Source of the DNA: Phycisphaerales bacterium
Lineage (GTDB): Bacteria > Planctomycetota > Phycisphaerae > Phycisphaerales > SM1A02
Length of the DNA: 64,000 nt
Direction: 5' to 3'
Assembly (NCBI GenBank): GCA_022446885.1
Contig: JAKVBU010000013.1
Location: 45,848-109,847 of the forward strand
Part shown: piece by piece, positions 1 through 8,606 of the stretch
Position numbering within the stretch: position 1 is the first letter of the stretch
Layout of the letters: each line of letters starts with the position of its first letter
The notes under the pieces: generated by a model
What the model was told of the DNA's origin: nothing
What the model saw: only the letters and a program-made list of their open reading frames with translations
Database searches by the model: none
Position numbers and translations under genes: made by a program

Positions 1-497
1 GTTGGGTTTCCAATGGGCGTCGAAGCGTGTTCCAGATCATCGAGCAGGCACGAGGGCAGTGACGAAATCAGATCCCAAGGATGCTCAAGCATGGGCAGAT
101 CGACCGTCTGCACGTCCACACCATCCGGCAACTCACCGCCACCGAGCAGAACGGCTGCATCCGCACGCTCCAGACAAGCGCCGATGATGGCCCCGTCCTC
201 GCTGAGCGCCGCCTGCCCTGGCGACAGCCGAGGTAACTCGCCCAATCCCAGCCATCGGCCATTGACCAGCAGCAACGTGTCGCCTTCAGGCAACTCATTG
301 ACCGGATGCTCTGTCGATTGGGCCCAGACACCGGCAAGGTGCGCAGGCACCCACCAGGCTGCGGGAAACTGCCCCAGCCGCCGCTCGATACGTTCCAATG
401 ATCGATGGGCACCGGTTCGAAGCTCAAAGGCCGGACGCAGGTCCGTCATCGGCCCGAGCTGGCCGCGACCGTCATCGAAGATCACGAGTGTGGGCAC
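1..497 (-). CDS. GlmU-like sugar nucleotidyltransferase, N-terminal part (cut by window start)
   Basis: About 165 codons are visible, open through base 1. The N-terminus (VIFDDGRGQLGPMTDLRP, then ELRTGAHRSLERIERRLG) matches the pattern of the NTP_transf_4/GlmU-like family (two Asp after a short strand, then L-P-T-RP and a basic E-R-E stretch), whose full-length members are described as UDP-GlcNAc diphosphorylase/acetyltransferase-like. A PWDLIS motif near residue 150 is also typical. I chose the GTG at 497 because GGAGG lies 5 bases upstream and the mreD stop is just before it; an in-frame ATG at 521 would overlap mreD. Its place as the last visible gene of the mre operon suggests a role in making a sugar nucleotide for the envelope, which is inference. 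The C-terminal acyltransferase half, if present, is outside the window. Confidence 0.75.
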   Translation of the reverse strand, partial: MPTLVIFDDGRGQLGPMTDLRPAFELRTGAHRSLERIERRLGQFPAAWWVPAHLAGVWAQSTEHPVNELPEGDTLLLVNGRWLGLGELPRLSPGQAALSEDGAIIGACLERADAAVLLGGGELPDGVDVQTVDLPMLEHPWDLISSLPSCLLDDLEHASTPIGNP

Positions 498-498
498 G

Positions 499-1083
499 TC
501 AGCCTCCGCGGCGGCCAGCATAGTCCAGCCGGCCTGGCAGCGTCTCGAATCGCCACGCCCGAGTGGAGGCCAGCAACACCCAGCCCACGAGAATCGCCAG
601 CACAGCCGTGGCACCACCGTCTCCGACAAGCCGCAGCAGCACGTCAGAGGCCGGCTCAGGCGTTGCCGCCGAGGTCCAGGGCAGCCAGAACCGAAGCGTC
701 TTTACCGAAGCGACAACCAGCGCAGACGAGGCTGCGACAACACCCGACACGACCACCAACGTCACCCCACGTGATCGAAACAGCATGCCTCTGCACAGGA
801 GCACGAACCAGACTGCCGCTGTACACCCCAACGCATGTGGGCCCAAGACGACCAGGGCTGCCCCACTGGATCCACTGCCGGGCGCGGCATCAAGGAGAAG
901 GCCGGCAGACCATCCGGCCCAGAGCGCCGAAGTGGGCGAAGCCTGCAAGGCCACGAAGGCCACGAGCACGGCAACCAACGACGGAGCCGCACCAGCCAGC
1001 CATCCGATGGACAGAAGTCCCCCAACGCCCGAGTCGAGGCCGGAGAACACGATCAGCACCGGAATGAAGACCACCCACCTCAT
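499..1083 (-). CDS. mreD: Rod shape-determining protein MreD-like membrane protein
   Basis: 194 residues, almost entirely hydrophobic, with about five to six predicted membrane segments. MreD sequences are poorly conserved, so the call rests mainly on position: it follows mreB and mreC and its start overlaps the mreC stop by 4 bases (ATGA). The length is close to the usual 160-180 residues of MreD. It would sit in the inner membrane as part of the elongation machinery with MreB and MreC. No PBP2 or RodA gene follows directly, as it does in many bacteria; a sugar nucleotidyltransferase does. Confidence 0.75.
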   Translation of the reverse strand: MRWVVFIPVLIVFSGLDSGVGGLLSIGWLAGAAPSLVAVLVAFVALQASPTSALWAGWSAGLLLDAAPGSGSSGAALVVLGPHALGCTAAVWFVLLCRGMLFRSRGVTLVVVSGVVAASSALVVASVKTLRFWLPWTSAATPEPASDVLLRLVGDGGATAVLAILVGWVLLASTRAWRFETLPGRLDYAGRRGG

Positions 1084-1946
1084 GGCGCGTCCTCCTGCCG
1101 GGAGGACACGACCGCAACCTGCACCAGAGAGGCTGGTGGCGCCACCGGAACGGCGACGACCCGTTGTCGCAATGGGGCCTCATCAATGGGCTCGATGGCC
1201 TGTACCCGAGCCAGCACGAGCCCCTGCACCCGCCATGGCCACCCTGGATCCGTGAGCATCAACTCGTCACCCACGGCAACGTCGATGCGACGGTCGATCT
1301 GAGCAACGAATTCGCCCGTGCCCGTAGGCTGCAGCAGCAGTCGATTGAGTGGCGCTTGCGAATGCTCCGAATCGGGCACCAACGCAACCTCGATGGGACC
1401 GGTGTCGGGATGCGCAACCGGTCGCACCAGCACCCGCATCGACGTGACCCGCTCAAGACGGCCAACCACTCGGGCCTCGTCGGCTACGACCACGTCACCC
1501 TCGGCGATCCGGCCAAGCGTCTCCTCAGGAGGCTGCAATTCGATCCGGGCCGTGGCATCAGAGACGGCGCGGCCCGTTACGACCCGTGACATGGTGGTTG
1601 GGGGTACGGGCGCCCGCAACGCCGTGTCGGGCAGTGACTCCAACAGACGCACACGACGGGCCAGTTCATCGGCCCGGATGCGTTCCTGACGAAACAGCAA
1701 CTCAATGCGGTCTCGTTCTCGTTTCAGCAGTTCCACATGGCCCGGCTCGACCCCCTCCAGAGCGAGTGGCCTCCTGGGCCTCAGCCAATCATCCAGCAGC
1801 ACGCCCATTCGGGCGAAGGGCATCTGCCCTACTCGAAGCAAATCGGCGACGTCGGCCGTCCACCTCGACCGCCCCGGTGGCAGCAGCGCGGCGACCAGCG
1901 TGAGCGCCAATACGATTCCAAATGCCAGGCGACGCCGGCTGAACAT
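1080..1946 (-). CDS. mreC: Rod shape-determining protein MreC
   Basis: 288 residues: a short N-terminal membrane anchor (about residues 8-24), then a helical, probably coiled-coil stretch (about 60-100) and a beta-rich C-terminal half. That is the standard MreC layout, in which the periplasmic beta domains contact penicillin-binding proteins and MreD. The gene begins 6 bases after mreB ends and overlaps mreD. The family is known to be divergent, so the assignment combines architecture and context. Length is within the normal range. Confidence 0.85.
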   Translation of the reverse strand: MFSRRRLAFGIVLALTLVAALLPPGRSRWTADVADLLRVGQMPFARMGVLLDDWLRPRRPLALEGVEPGHVELLKRERDRIELLFRQERIRADELARRVRLLESLPDTALRAPVPPTTMSRVVTGRAVSDATARIELQPPEETLGRIAEGDVVVADEARVVGRLERVTSMRVLVRPVAHPDTGPIEVALVPDSEHSQAPLNRLLLQPTGTGEFVAQIDRRIDVAVGDELMLTDPGWPWRVQGLVLARVQAIEPIDEAPLRQRVVAVPVAPPASLVQVAVVSSRQEDAP

Positions 1947-1952
1947 GGTCGA

Positions 1953-3005
1953 TCACAGATCGTCCACGTCGGACTCCATGGTCGCCTTCCACATCTCGAG
2001 ATTCTCGAGGTAGATGCTGGTGCCACGGGCCACGCAGGTCAGAGGGTCCTCCGCGATGGTCACATCCAACCCTGTATCGCGGTTGAGCACCACGTCGAGG
2101 CCGCGAAGCAATGCTCCACCACCAACGAGGCAAATGCCGTTGTCCACAAGATCCGCTGCCAATTCCGGAGCCGCTCGCTCAAGCGTGCGCTTCACCGCAT
2201 CGACGATCGCTCGGATCGGCTCCTGCAGTGCCTCACGAATCTCCTCACTTGTGACCTCGGTCTTCCTGGGAAGGCCCGAGAGGTTGTCACGGCCACGAAC
2301 CTCCATGGTGGTGTCGTCACCGGTCGCTGCAGCCGAACCAATCTCGATCTTGATTCGCTCGGCCGTCTGCTCACCGATCGTGAGGTTGTAGGTCTTCTTC
2401 ATGTGGCCGATGATCGCTTCATCGAAGTCGTCACCGGCGGTGCGAACCGACTCACACGTGGCGATGTCGGCCAGAGACATGATCGCGACTTCAGTCGTAC
2501 CGCCGCCGATGTCCACGACCATCGATGCGGTCGGCTCGGCAATCGGCAACCCAGCGCCGATGCCTGCAGCCATGGGCTCTTCGACCAGAAAGACACGTCT
2601 GGCGCCTGCCCGCTCAGCCGAGTCGAGCACGGCTCGCTTTTCCACCGCCGTGATGCCGCTGGGCACCGCTACAACAACGCGTGGGCTCACAATGCGGGCC
2701 TTGCCGGTCGCCTTTCGAATGAAGTAGGCGAGCATCGCCTCTGTGATCTCAAAATCACTGATCACGCCATCTTTGAGTGGGCGGATGGCGCTGATGGAGC
2801 CCGGGGTCTTGCCCAGCATCTCTTTGGCGTCCCAACCCACAGCGTTGCCATTATTGAGCACACGATTGGTGCCCTTGTGCACAGCGACGACTGAAGGCTC
2901 ATTGAGAATGATGCCTTCACCTCGAACTGCGACGAGCGTATTGCACGTCCCCAGATCGATGCCCATGTCAACACTGAACCAGCCGAGTATGCGGTCTAGG
3001 ACCAC
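1953..3005 (-). CDS. mreB: Rod shape-determining protein MreB (actin-like)
   Basis: 350 residues, full length. Actin-fold ATP-binding motifs are clear: phosphate-1 DLGTCNT (17-23), phosphate-2 DIGGGT (165-170) and the adenosine motif LVGGGALLRG (293-302). MreB polymerises under the inner membrane and directs lateral wall synthesis. The start is GTG at 3005, with GGAGGG about 6 bases upstream; a TATGAT hexamer at 3033-3038 on the same strand is a possible -10 element. This is the first gene of the mreBCD block, but two envelope-type genes lie just upstream on the same strand. Confidence 0.97.
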   Translation of the reverse strand: MVLDRILGWFSVDMGIDLGTCNTLVAVRGEGIILNEPSVVAVHKGTNRVLNNGNAVGWDAKEMLGKTPGSISAIRPLKDGVISDFEITEAMLAYFIRKATGKARIVSPRVVVAVPSGITAVEKRAVLDSAERAGARRVFLVEEPMAAGIGAGLPIAEPTASMVVDIGGGTTEVAIMSLADIATCESVRTAGDDFDEAIIGHMKKTYNLTIGEQTAERIKIEIGSAAATGDDTTMEVRGRDNLSGLPRKTEVTSEEIREALQEPIRAIVDAVKRTLERAAPELAADLVDNGICLVGGGALLRGLDVVLNRDTGLDVTIAEDPLTCVARGTSIYLENLEMWKATMESDVDDL

Positions 3006-3032
3006 GGTCTTCCCTCCAACAGGTGGACGGGC

Positions 3033-3038
3033 ATCATA
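3033..3038 (-). promoter_or_regulatory. mreB: Possible -10 element of mreB (TATGAT)
   Basis: TATGAT differs from the sigma-70 consensus at one base and lies 27 bases before the GTG start, leaving room for the GGAGGG ribosome binding site. I see no good -35 hexamer at 16-18 bases, so this is tentative. It would let mreBCD be transcribed apart from the two genes upstream. Confidence 0.35.
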
Positions 3039-3143
3039 GACACCCCGGATCGCCGTCGCTGGGGCGGCGGCTCAATCAAGTGCCAGATGTCCCACAGAGG
3101 CCCTGTGAATCCAGCAAAGGCGACATCAGAGGCGGATGAGCGA

Positions 3144-3332
3144 TCAGCGCGATTCGATGATCTCGAAGGGTGTGCCCGCCTCGACCCCTTCGCGGGTCGA
3201 ACCATGCTCCATGTTGTGGAACACCAGGTACAAGCAGCCCAACACCATCACGATCAGCGCGATACCGGACACGGCCGTGTAGATATCCAGCCGAGCACGA
3301 ACAGATCCGTTTGCAGATGAGAAGCGACTCAT
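3144..3332 (-). CDS. Small single-pass membrane protein upstream of mreB
   Basis: 62 residues with a Ser/Arg-rich N-terminus and one strong hydrophobic segment (about 19-38), followed by a short acidic tail. I do not recognise a family. It starts 5 bases after the stop of the coiled-coil protein upstream and is followed by mreB after 138 bases, so it probably belongs to the same transcription unit. It could be a small partner of the coiled-coil protein or of the Mre complex. That is suggested only by position. Confidence 0.6.
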   Translation of the reverse strand: MSRFSSANGSVRARLDIYTAVSGIALIVMVLGCLYLVFHNMEHGSTREGVEAGTPFEIIESR

Positions 3333-3337
3333 GAGAC

Positions 3338-4225
3338 TCAGCCGTCACCTTCCAAGGCGTGGGCCGTATGGCCAGGTCGGGCCAGCCCCCGCTGAGGATC
3401 CTCGAGCGTCAGCACGCCCGTAGAGCGATTGAGGTCAACATGACTGATCCGGAGTCGGCCGATGTACGTGCCGCCGTCACCGATCGTCATGATCCAGCCT
3501 TCCTTCACGCCATCACGCGAACCGGCATCGATCTCGACCAGCGTGTTGTCACCACGCTCGACATTCACGACGACCGCATCGAGCGTGCGATCAGGTGCGA
3601 TGCCTTCGTTCAGAAGCGACTCGACGCCGTCCATGGCTCCAAGGCCTGCTTGGAAGCGAGCCACGATCTCTTCCATGGACTGCTGTTCCTGCCGCAGTGA
3701 CTGGTTGTCTTCCTTGAGCGCCTTGCGGGCATCTTCGGAAGCGAGCAGATCCGCCTGGGTCTGGGCCAAGCGTTCATTAATCTCGATGGTGCGTGTTTCG
3801 GCGCTGACCGTGCGGGTTCGCATGTCATCGCGATCATCGATGAGCATCTTGTTCAGATCGGTCGTGGTCTCAAGGCTCTGCGTCAGGGCACGCTCGAGCT
3901 GTTCACGGCTGACCAGCTGGCTTCGAGCTTCGAGCACCTCGTGCTCGGACTGCACCAACTGCATGGCTTGCATCTCAATCTGAGCGGTCTGGGCCTGTGC
4001 ACGCTGGCTGTAGATGGTTGACTCTTGCTGCAGGGCGGCCATGCGAGCCTCGGCCTGCTGTCGGTGCTGGGAAAGGTCACTGCGGGCAGCCTGCAATTGG
4101 GTCTGGCTGTCCAAGGCAGCGGCTCGCCAATGAGCCTGATTCAGCGTAGATACGACAACCAGCGGCACCATGAAGATGGCCAGCAGACAGACGAGAATCA
4201 CGAAGATCTTGGTAAGAATGTGCAC
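3338..4225 (-). CDS. MreC-like anchored coiled-coil protein
   Basis: 295 residues. There is an N-terminal membrane anchor (about 5-25), then a long Gln/Glu/Arg/Ala-rich coiled coil (about 30-200), then a beta-type domain. The beta domain contains GSRDGVKEGWIMTIGDGG, resembling the 'GS-x-DGV-x-x-G' turn of MreC-type and FlgT-type beta domains. The start is GTG at 4225. Architecture (anchor, coiled coil, beta barrel) is that of MreC, but a true mreC is present downstream. I therefore call it an MreC-like envelope protein of unknown function. It could organise wall synthesis or link membrane and wall. Confidence 0.6.
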   Translation of the reverse strand: MHILTKIFVILVCLLAIFMVPLVVVSTLNQAHWRAAALDSQTQLQAARSDLSQHRQQAEARMAALQQESTIYSQRAQAQTAQIEMQAMQLVQSEHEVLEARSQLVSREQLERALTQSLETTTDLNKMLIDDRDDMRTRTVSAETRTIEINERLAQTQADLLASEDARKALKEDNQSLRQEQQSMEEIVARFQAGLGAMDGVESLLNEGIAPDRTLDAVVVNVERGDNTLVEIDAGSRDGVKEGWIMTIGDGGTYIGRLRISHVDLNRSTGVLTLEDPQRGLARPGHTAHALEGDG

Positions 4226-4315
4226 GAGTGTGTTCCGTGATGGCCCCTCCCACGGGGCAGATGCGATGGAAGCCGATTCGGCAAGTGGGCTTTGTAGGTT
4301 CCCGGAGGCGATACG

Positions 4316-5296
4316 TCAATTCGCAACCCCCCTAGAAGCGGCTCTGTGGAGGACTGAACCGGCCGCACGGACCCGTACGAGGGGGTTGTCGTCAAGACAA
4401 AGTTTGGCGAGCGCTTCGTCCTGCCCGTTGGCTTCACCAAAGGCCAGCGCCGCGGCGGCCTGGGCCCGGATACGTGGCTGCTCGTGGTCAACGTACCTGA
4501 GCGCCAGACGAGGCTGGGCTGCCTCCGGCGACAGTCTCCCCAAGGCCTCTATGGCGATGAGTTGCAGCTCTTCTCCAACAGGCCTGGGGCCGGTGTTGAA
4601 GGCCATCTGTTCCAGCGAGTAGCCCAGCCCGGCATCACCGAGCTGACCAGCCATCTGAGCGGCCAACGCGATGATTTCGCCATCTTCGGCAGACCCAAAA
4701 AAGGCAGCCCGAATCTCCTCCAGATGCTCAAGGCTGCCCAGCCGCACCAAGGCTTCGGCTGTGGTCAATTCGACGAGGCGAATCCGCCTTGCATCCAGCC
4801 CCACAATGGGCCGGGCCAGCGAGGACCGCAGCAATCCTGTAGCCGTTGCATCGCCCAATTTGCCAAGTACCAGCGCCCCGTTGGAACGCTCAGTGGGATC
4901 CTGGCCCAGCAGCATCGAGGCCAGCACCGTCAGATCGACCTCTTCGTCGCACTTGGCCAGGGCGTACAGGGCCGCGGCCTGTACCGATCGAGACGGATCC
5001 TCGAGCAGCGGCCGCACCAAATCGGCTAGTTCACAGTGCCCCCCATCTCCCAAGCTCATCGCGGCGACAAAACGCACGCCCTCGTTTTCATCAACCAAGG
5101 CAAAGGAGAGGGCAGAGGCCTGTGCATCGGGCGCGGGAGCGAGCGCCTCGATGGCATTTGCCCGCACCTGTGGGTGATCGGCCTTGGCCGCGGCGTTCAG
5201 CAGTTCCTTTGCCGTCGGTGGCGGCGGCGCGTCAACCGGCGCAGGGGCGGCGCAACCGGCCGCCAACACCAACCCTGCTGTCCACCATCTGCTCAT
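4316..5296 (-). CDS. HEAT-repeat lipoprotein
   Basis: 326 residues. The N-terminus has a short hydrophobic signal ending in a lipobox (LAAGC, Cys about residue 15), so it is predicted to be lipid-anchored. A short Pro/Ala linker follows. The rest is made of Ala/Leu-rich helical pairs typical of HEAT repeats, with phrases such as VRANAIEAL and VRVRAAGSV. HEAT repeats form protein-binding scaffolds; no enzyme motif is seen. The gene start overlaps the lnt stop by 4 bases, which puts a lipoprotein beside the enzyme that finishes lipoprotein acylation. Confidence 0.75.
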   Translation of the reverse strand: MSRWWTAGLVLAAGCAAPAPVDAPPPPTAKELLNAAAKADHPQVRANAIEALAPAPDAQASALSFALVDENEGVRFVAAMSLGDGGHCELADLVRPLLEDPSRSVQAAALYALAKCDEEVDLTVLASMLLGQDPTERSNGALVLGKLGDATATGLLRSSLARPIVGLDARRIRLVELTTAEALVRLGSLEHLEEIRAAFFGSAEDGEIIALAAQMAGQLGDAGLGYSLEQMAFNTGPRPVGEELQLIAIEALGRLSPEAAQPRLALRYVDHEQPRIRAQAAAALAFGEANGQDEALAKLCLDDNPLVRVRAAGSVLHRAASRGVAN

Positions 5297-6936
5297 GCGA
5301 CTTGCTCGGTGGAATATTCCATCGACTCATTCATCGGCCGCAAGGGCCCCCTGACGACACGAACCACAATCCCGACTGCCGACAACCCGACGCACAGCCA
5401 AGCAAACCAGTTACCCCAACGAGCATACTTCGTGGTCACTTGGGCAGCTCGAGGGATGGACAGGGGCACAGCGATGGGATCTCGTGCTGGCAGGCTCAGC
5501 ATCACTTGCCCCGAGGGCGAGATCAGCGATGTACAGCCGGTGTTGACAACCCGCAGCAGTGGCCGCCTCAATTCGACAGCGCGAAAGACCGCCGCTGCCT
5601 CATGCGCTCGACGGGCGGCATCGTCGTCTCCGAACCAGCCGTCATTGCTCAGGTTGACAATGAGATCTGCTGTGGTCTGGCCATCGGTCACGGCCAAACG
5701 CCGCACGACGCTGGGCACGGTGTCCTCAAAGCAAATGGGCACGGCCAGCTCCCAGTTCCCGTCCACTGACAGCTGCTTTGGCTTGTCGCCGGGCGAGAGG
5801 CTGAAGGCCATGCCAGCGGCGCCCAGTGCCATGAGCCGATCTTCCAGCCAAGGCCAAGCGCGAATCCAAGGCATCGTCTCTCCGAACGGCGTGAGGAAGA
5901 TCTTGTCGTAGCGTTGATGGGTGCCATCTGGGTCTACCAGCACCGCGCTGTTGAATTGGAACATGGCGTCGAGCGAACCGGTGTCTGCCAGCTTCACCTC
6001 GACCCAGGTGGGCGAACCCACCAGCCAAGGCGTCTGGGTTTCCTTGGCCAACTTCTCGATCGTGCGGGGCCACAGATGCAAGTGGGCAGCCCCCGGACCG
6101 AACGACTCGAGCTTCTTGCGGGTATCGACATCAAATCCCAGCCCCGGCACCATCGTCTCGGGCCAGATGACCAGATCCACCGGGCCTTCTTCATCGAGTG
6201 CATGCAGCGTGTGCTCGACGAAGCCGGATACATCCACGTGCTGCTGCTCAGGTGTCCACTGGAGTTTGTTGTTCTGTGGCAAGTTGGTCTGAACGGCCAG
6301 CACCCGCAGCGGCGTCGCTTCACTCGAGCCCGAGGCGTAAAACAGTGACGGAAGCAGCCAGAGCCCGGCCGCTACCAGGGGAAGCAAAAACCCAGTTCGG
6401 CCACGACCGACACTCACCAGTGAGACCGACAGGAACACAACGAAGAAGCTCACCAGCCAGACACCGCCGATCGACGCGGCATGCACCAGATGGGTTCCGA
6501 TCATCGGGTGGGCGGTGAGATAGAAGGGCCAGGCGTCGAAGATCACCTCGGCCCGCAGGTATTCCAGCGCCGTGAACCAGAGGGCAGCGACCAGCGGCAG
6601 CGGCACCCGTGCGAGCCCACGCGCTCGAGCCAGCGCAGCCACCCCGAGCACCGTCAACGCCGCCCAACTTGCGGAGTAGACCGACAAGGCAGGCCAACCG
6701 GCAACAGACACTTCGCGAACCCACGCCAGCATGATCAACCATGGGATGAGGAAGATCCCCCAAGCGATCAGGGCACACCGCCAACACTTGTCGGTTGACA
6801 ACGCTGCTCGCACAAGCATGTATGGCCAGACGAAAGCGCTGGCGAACTCAACGGGCTGCCATGACTGGGCAGTTGAGGGCATGGACAACCACCAGAACAG
6901 CGCCGACAGGCACAGCCACCGCGTGACCTGAGCCAT
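5293..6936 (-). CDS. lnt: Apolipoprotein N-acyltransferase
   Basis: 547 residues. The N-terminal half carries about six to eight membrane segments; the C-terminal half is a nitrilase (CN-hydrolase) domain. The catalytic triad is visible: Glu in IWPETMVPG (about residue 259), Lys in YDKIFLTPFGE (about 344) and Cys in VPICFED (about 400). Lnt adds the third acyl chain to lipoproteins at the outer face of the inner membrane. The ATG at 6936 was chosen because the longer reading would run into accD; a G-rich stretch precedes it. The gene lies 25 bases after accD. Confidence 0.93.
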   Translation of the reverse strand: MAQVTRWLCLSALFWWLSMPSTAQSWQPVEFASAFVWPYMLVRAALSTDKCWRCALIAWGIFLIPWLIMLAWVREVSVAGWPALSVYSASWAALTVLGVAALARARGLARVPLPLVAALWFTALEYLRAEVIFDAWPFYLTAHPMIGTHLVHAASIGGVWLVSFFVVFLSVSLVSVGRGRTGFLLPLVAAGLWLLPSLFYASGSSEATPLRVLAVQTNLPQNNKLQWTPEQQHVDVSGFVEHTLHALDEEGPVDLVIWPETMVPGLGFDVDTRKKLESFGPGAAHLHLWPRTIEKLAKETQTPWLVGSPTWVEVKLADTGSLDAMFQFNSAVLVDPDGTHQRYDKIFLTPFGETMPWIRAWPWLEDRLMALGAAGMAFSLSPGDKPKQLSVDGNWELAVPICFEDTVPSVVRRLAVTDGQTTADLIVNLSNDGWFGDDDAARRAHEAAAVFRAVELRRPLLRVVNTGCTSLISPSGQVMLSLPARDPIAVPLSIPRAAQVTTKYARWGNWFAWLCVGLSAVGIVVRVVRGPLRPMNESMEYSTEQVA

Positions 6937-6961
6937 CGAGGCCCCGCGCTCCCAACTCAGA

Positions 6962-7819
6962 TCACTTCCCGGAATAGTCGATGATGCTGGAGATCTCACT
7001 GCGGAGATCCTTGCGATCGATGACACGATCAACAAACCCACGGGTTTGCAGGAATTCCGATCGCTGGAACCCCTCCGGAAGATCCTGCCGGATTGTCTGT
7101 TTGATCACACGCGGCCCTGCGAAGCCGATCAGCGCATTGGGTTCGGCGAGAATGAAGTCACCCAGCATTGCAAAGCTCGCCGTAACACCGCCGGTCGTCG
7201 GGTCGGTGAGCACGCTGATGAACAGGCCACCCATGTCATCGAGCCGGGCCAGTGCAGCCGACGTCTTGGCCATCTGCATGAGCGACAAACCCGACTCCAT
7301 CATGCGAGCCCCACCGGAAGACGACACGACTACCAGCGGTAAATCGTTTGCGGTGGCAGCCTCGGCCGCCCGAGCGATCTTCTCTCCGACGGCGGACCCC
7401 ATCGATCCGCCGAGGAATCGGAAATCCATGACGGCGAAGATGGTCTTTCGTCCCTTCACGAACCCAGTGCCACACCGCACCGCCTCATTGACCCCGGTCT
7501 TGCGGCGGGCGTCCTTAAGCCGGTCGGGATAAGGCCGCAGATCCACGAATGACAGAGGATCTTGGCCCACGACGTCGTCATCAAACTCGACGAACGTGCC
7601 GGGATCACAGAGTTGATCGATCCGAGCCTGGGCCGAGATGCGGAAGTGGTACCGGCACTCCGGGCACACACTCAGGCTGTTCTCCAATGTTCGCTTGAAC
7701 AGAATTGCAGCGCAGTCAGGACACCGCAGCCACAGCCCTTCCGGAACCGGCTTCTTGCGGGTGGCAGACTGAACGTCGTCATCAGTCCAGGATCGAGGTG
7801 TGGGCGCGGCCTTGGCCAT
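6962..7819 (-). CDS. accD: Acetyl-CoA carboxylase carboxyltransferase subunit beta
   Basis: 285 residues. An N-terminal four-Cys zinc ribbon (C33, C36, C52, C55) is followed by the crotonase-fold carboxyltransferase domain with SSGGARMMESG and a conserved GGV-TASFAML stretch. It transfers carboxyl from biotin to acetyl-CoA in the first step of fatty acid synthesis. The ATG at 7819 is supported by GGAG 5-6 bases upstream; a longer in-frame start adds a non-conserved tail. accA is not in the window. Confidence 0.96.
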   Translation of the reverse strand: MAKAAPTPRSWTDDDVQSATRKKPVPEGLWLRCPDCAAILFKRTLENSLSVCPECRYHFRISAQARIDQLCDPGTFVEFDDDVVGQDPLSFVDLRPYPDRLKDARRKTGVNEAVRCGTGFVKGRKTIFAVMDFRFLGGSMGSAVGEKIARAAEAATANDLPLVVVSSSGGARMMESGLSLMQMAKTSAALARLDDMGGLFISVLTDPTTGGVTASFAMLGDFILAEPNALIGFAGPRVIKQTIRQDLPEGFQRSEFLQTRGFVDRVIDRKDLRSEISSIIDYSGK

Positions 7820-7901
7820 GTGCACTCCATCGGCCAGTGAGGCCGCTGGTGGGCATGATCGGGTTCTGAGTCCGCGAGTCAAGCCCGTTGGGCTGGAAAG
7901 T

Positions 7902-8606
7902 TCACGCAGGCCCTCTCAAGGCGGCCACCGCCGCGGTGTAGTCGTCACTGCCAAACAACGCTGAGGCGCTCACCAATACGTTGCAGCCGGCATCTCGGCA
8001 AGCAGGTGCCGTGACCGGGGAAACACCGCCATCCATCTGAATGTGGGCATGGGGCCCCAGCCGGTCCCGTAAACGGCGAGTCTTCTCGAGCACCTCGGAC
8101 ATGAACGCTTGGCCTGAGAAGCCCGGCACAACACTCATCACCAGCGTCATGTCAAAGGCCTCCGCTACGTCGAGCACGCACGCCACATCGGTCCCGGGAT
8201 TGAGGGCTATGCCAGCCGTGCAGCCCAGTTCGCGAATGGCGTGCGCCATCGCGGGTGCGTCTTCAAGCACCTCGATGTGCACTGTCAGGTGGTCTGCCCC
8301 CGCCTTGGCGAACGACTCGATTCGCTCACCGGGATTGTCGATCATCAAATGGACATCCTGCATAACGTCAGGCAGGTGTTGACGCATCGCGCCGCACACA
8401 ACCGGGCCCATTGAGAGGTTGGGCACAAAATGCCCGTCCATGACATCGATGTGCAGCATGTCAGCCCCAGCCGCGACGGCCGCTGAGGCATCCTGTGCAA
8501 GTGCACCAAAGTCGGCAGAGAGCACCGATGCGGCAACCTGCGCCGTAGATGCGGGCGAACGAAAGGTGGAGCGATCAGCCACCTGGTTCAGTGTGCTGTT
8601 TGACAT
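7902..8606 (-). CDS. rpe: Ribulose-phosphate 3-epimerase
   Basis: 234 residues, a TIM barrel of usual size. Metal and catalytic residues are in place: H52 and D54 (LHIDVMDGHFVPN), H86 (HLMI) and D192 (MDGGV); the phosphate loop PGFSGQ is at 161-166. It interconverts ribulose-5-phosphate and xylulose-5-phosphate in the pentose phosphate pathway. The ATG at 8606 has AAGGAG about 10 bases upstream and overlaps the end of the upstream gene by 32 bases, indicating translational coupling. Confidence 0.95.
   Translation of the reverse strand: MSNSTLNQVADRSTFRSPASTAQVAASVLSADFGALAQDASAAVAAGADMLHIDVMDGHFVPNLSMGPVVCGAMRQHLPDVMQDVHLMIDNPGERIESFAKAGADHLTVHIEVLEDAPAMAHAIRELGCTAGIALNPGTDVACVLDVAEAFDMTLVMSVVPGFSGQAFMSEVLEKTRRLRDRLGPHAHIQMDGGVSPVTAPACRDAGCNVLVSASALFGSDDYTAAVAALRGPA

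Noticed and set aside
1737..2894. Long open frame on the plus strand (about 385 codons)
   Set aside because: Antisense to mreC and mreB, which have conserved motifs.
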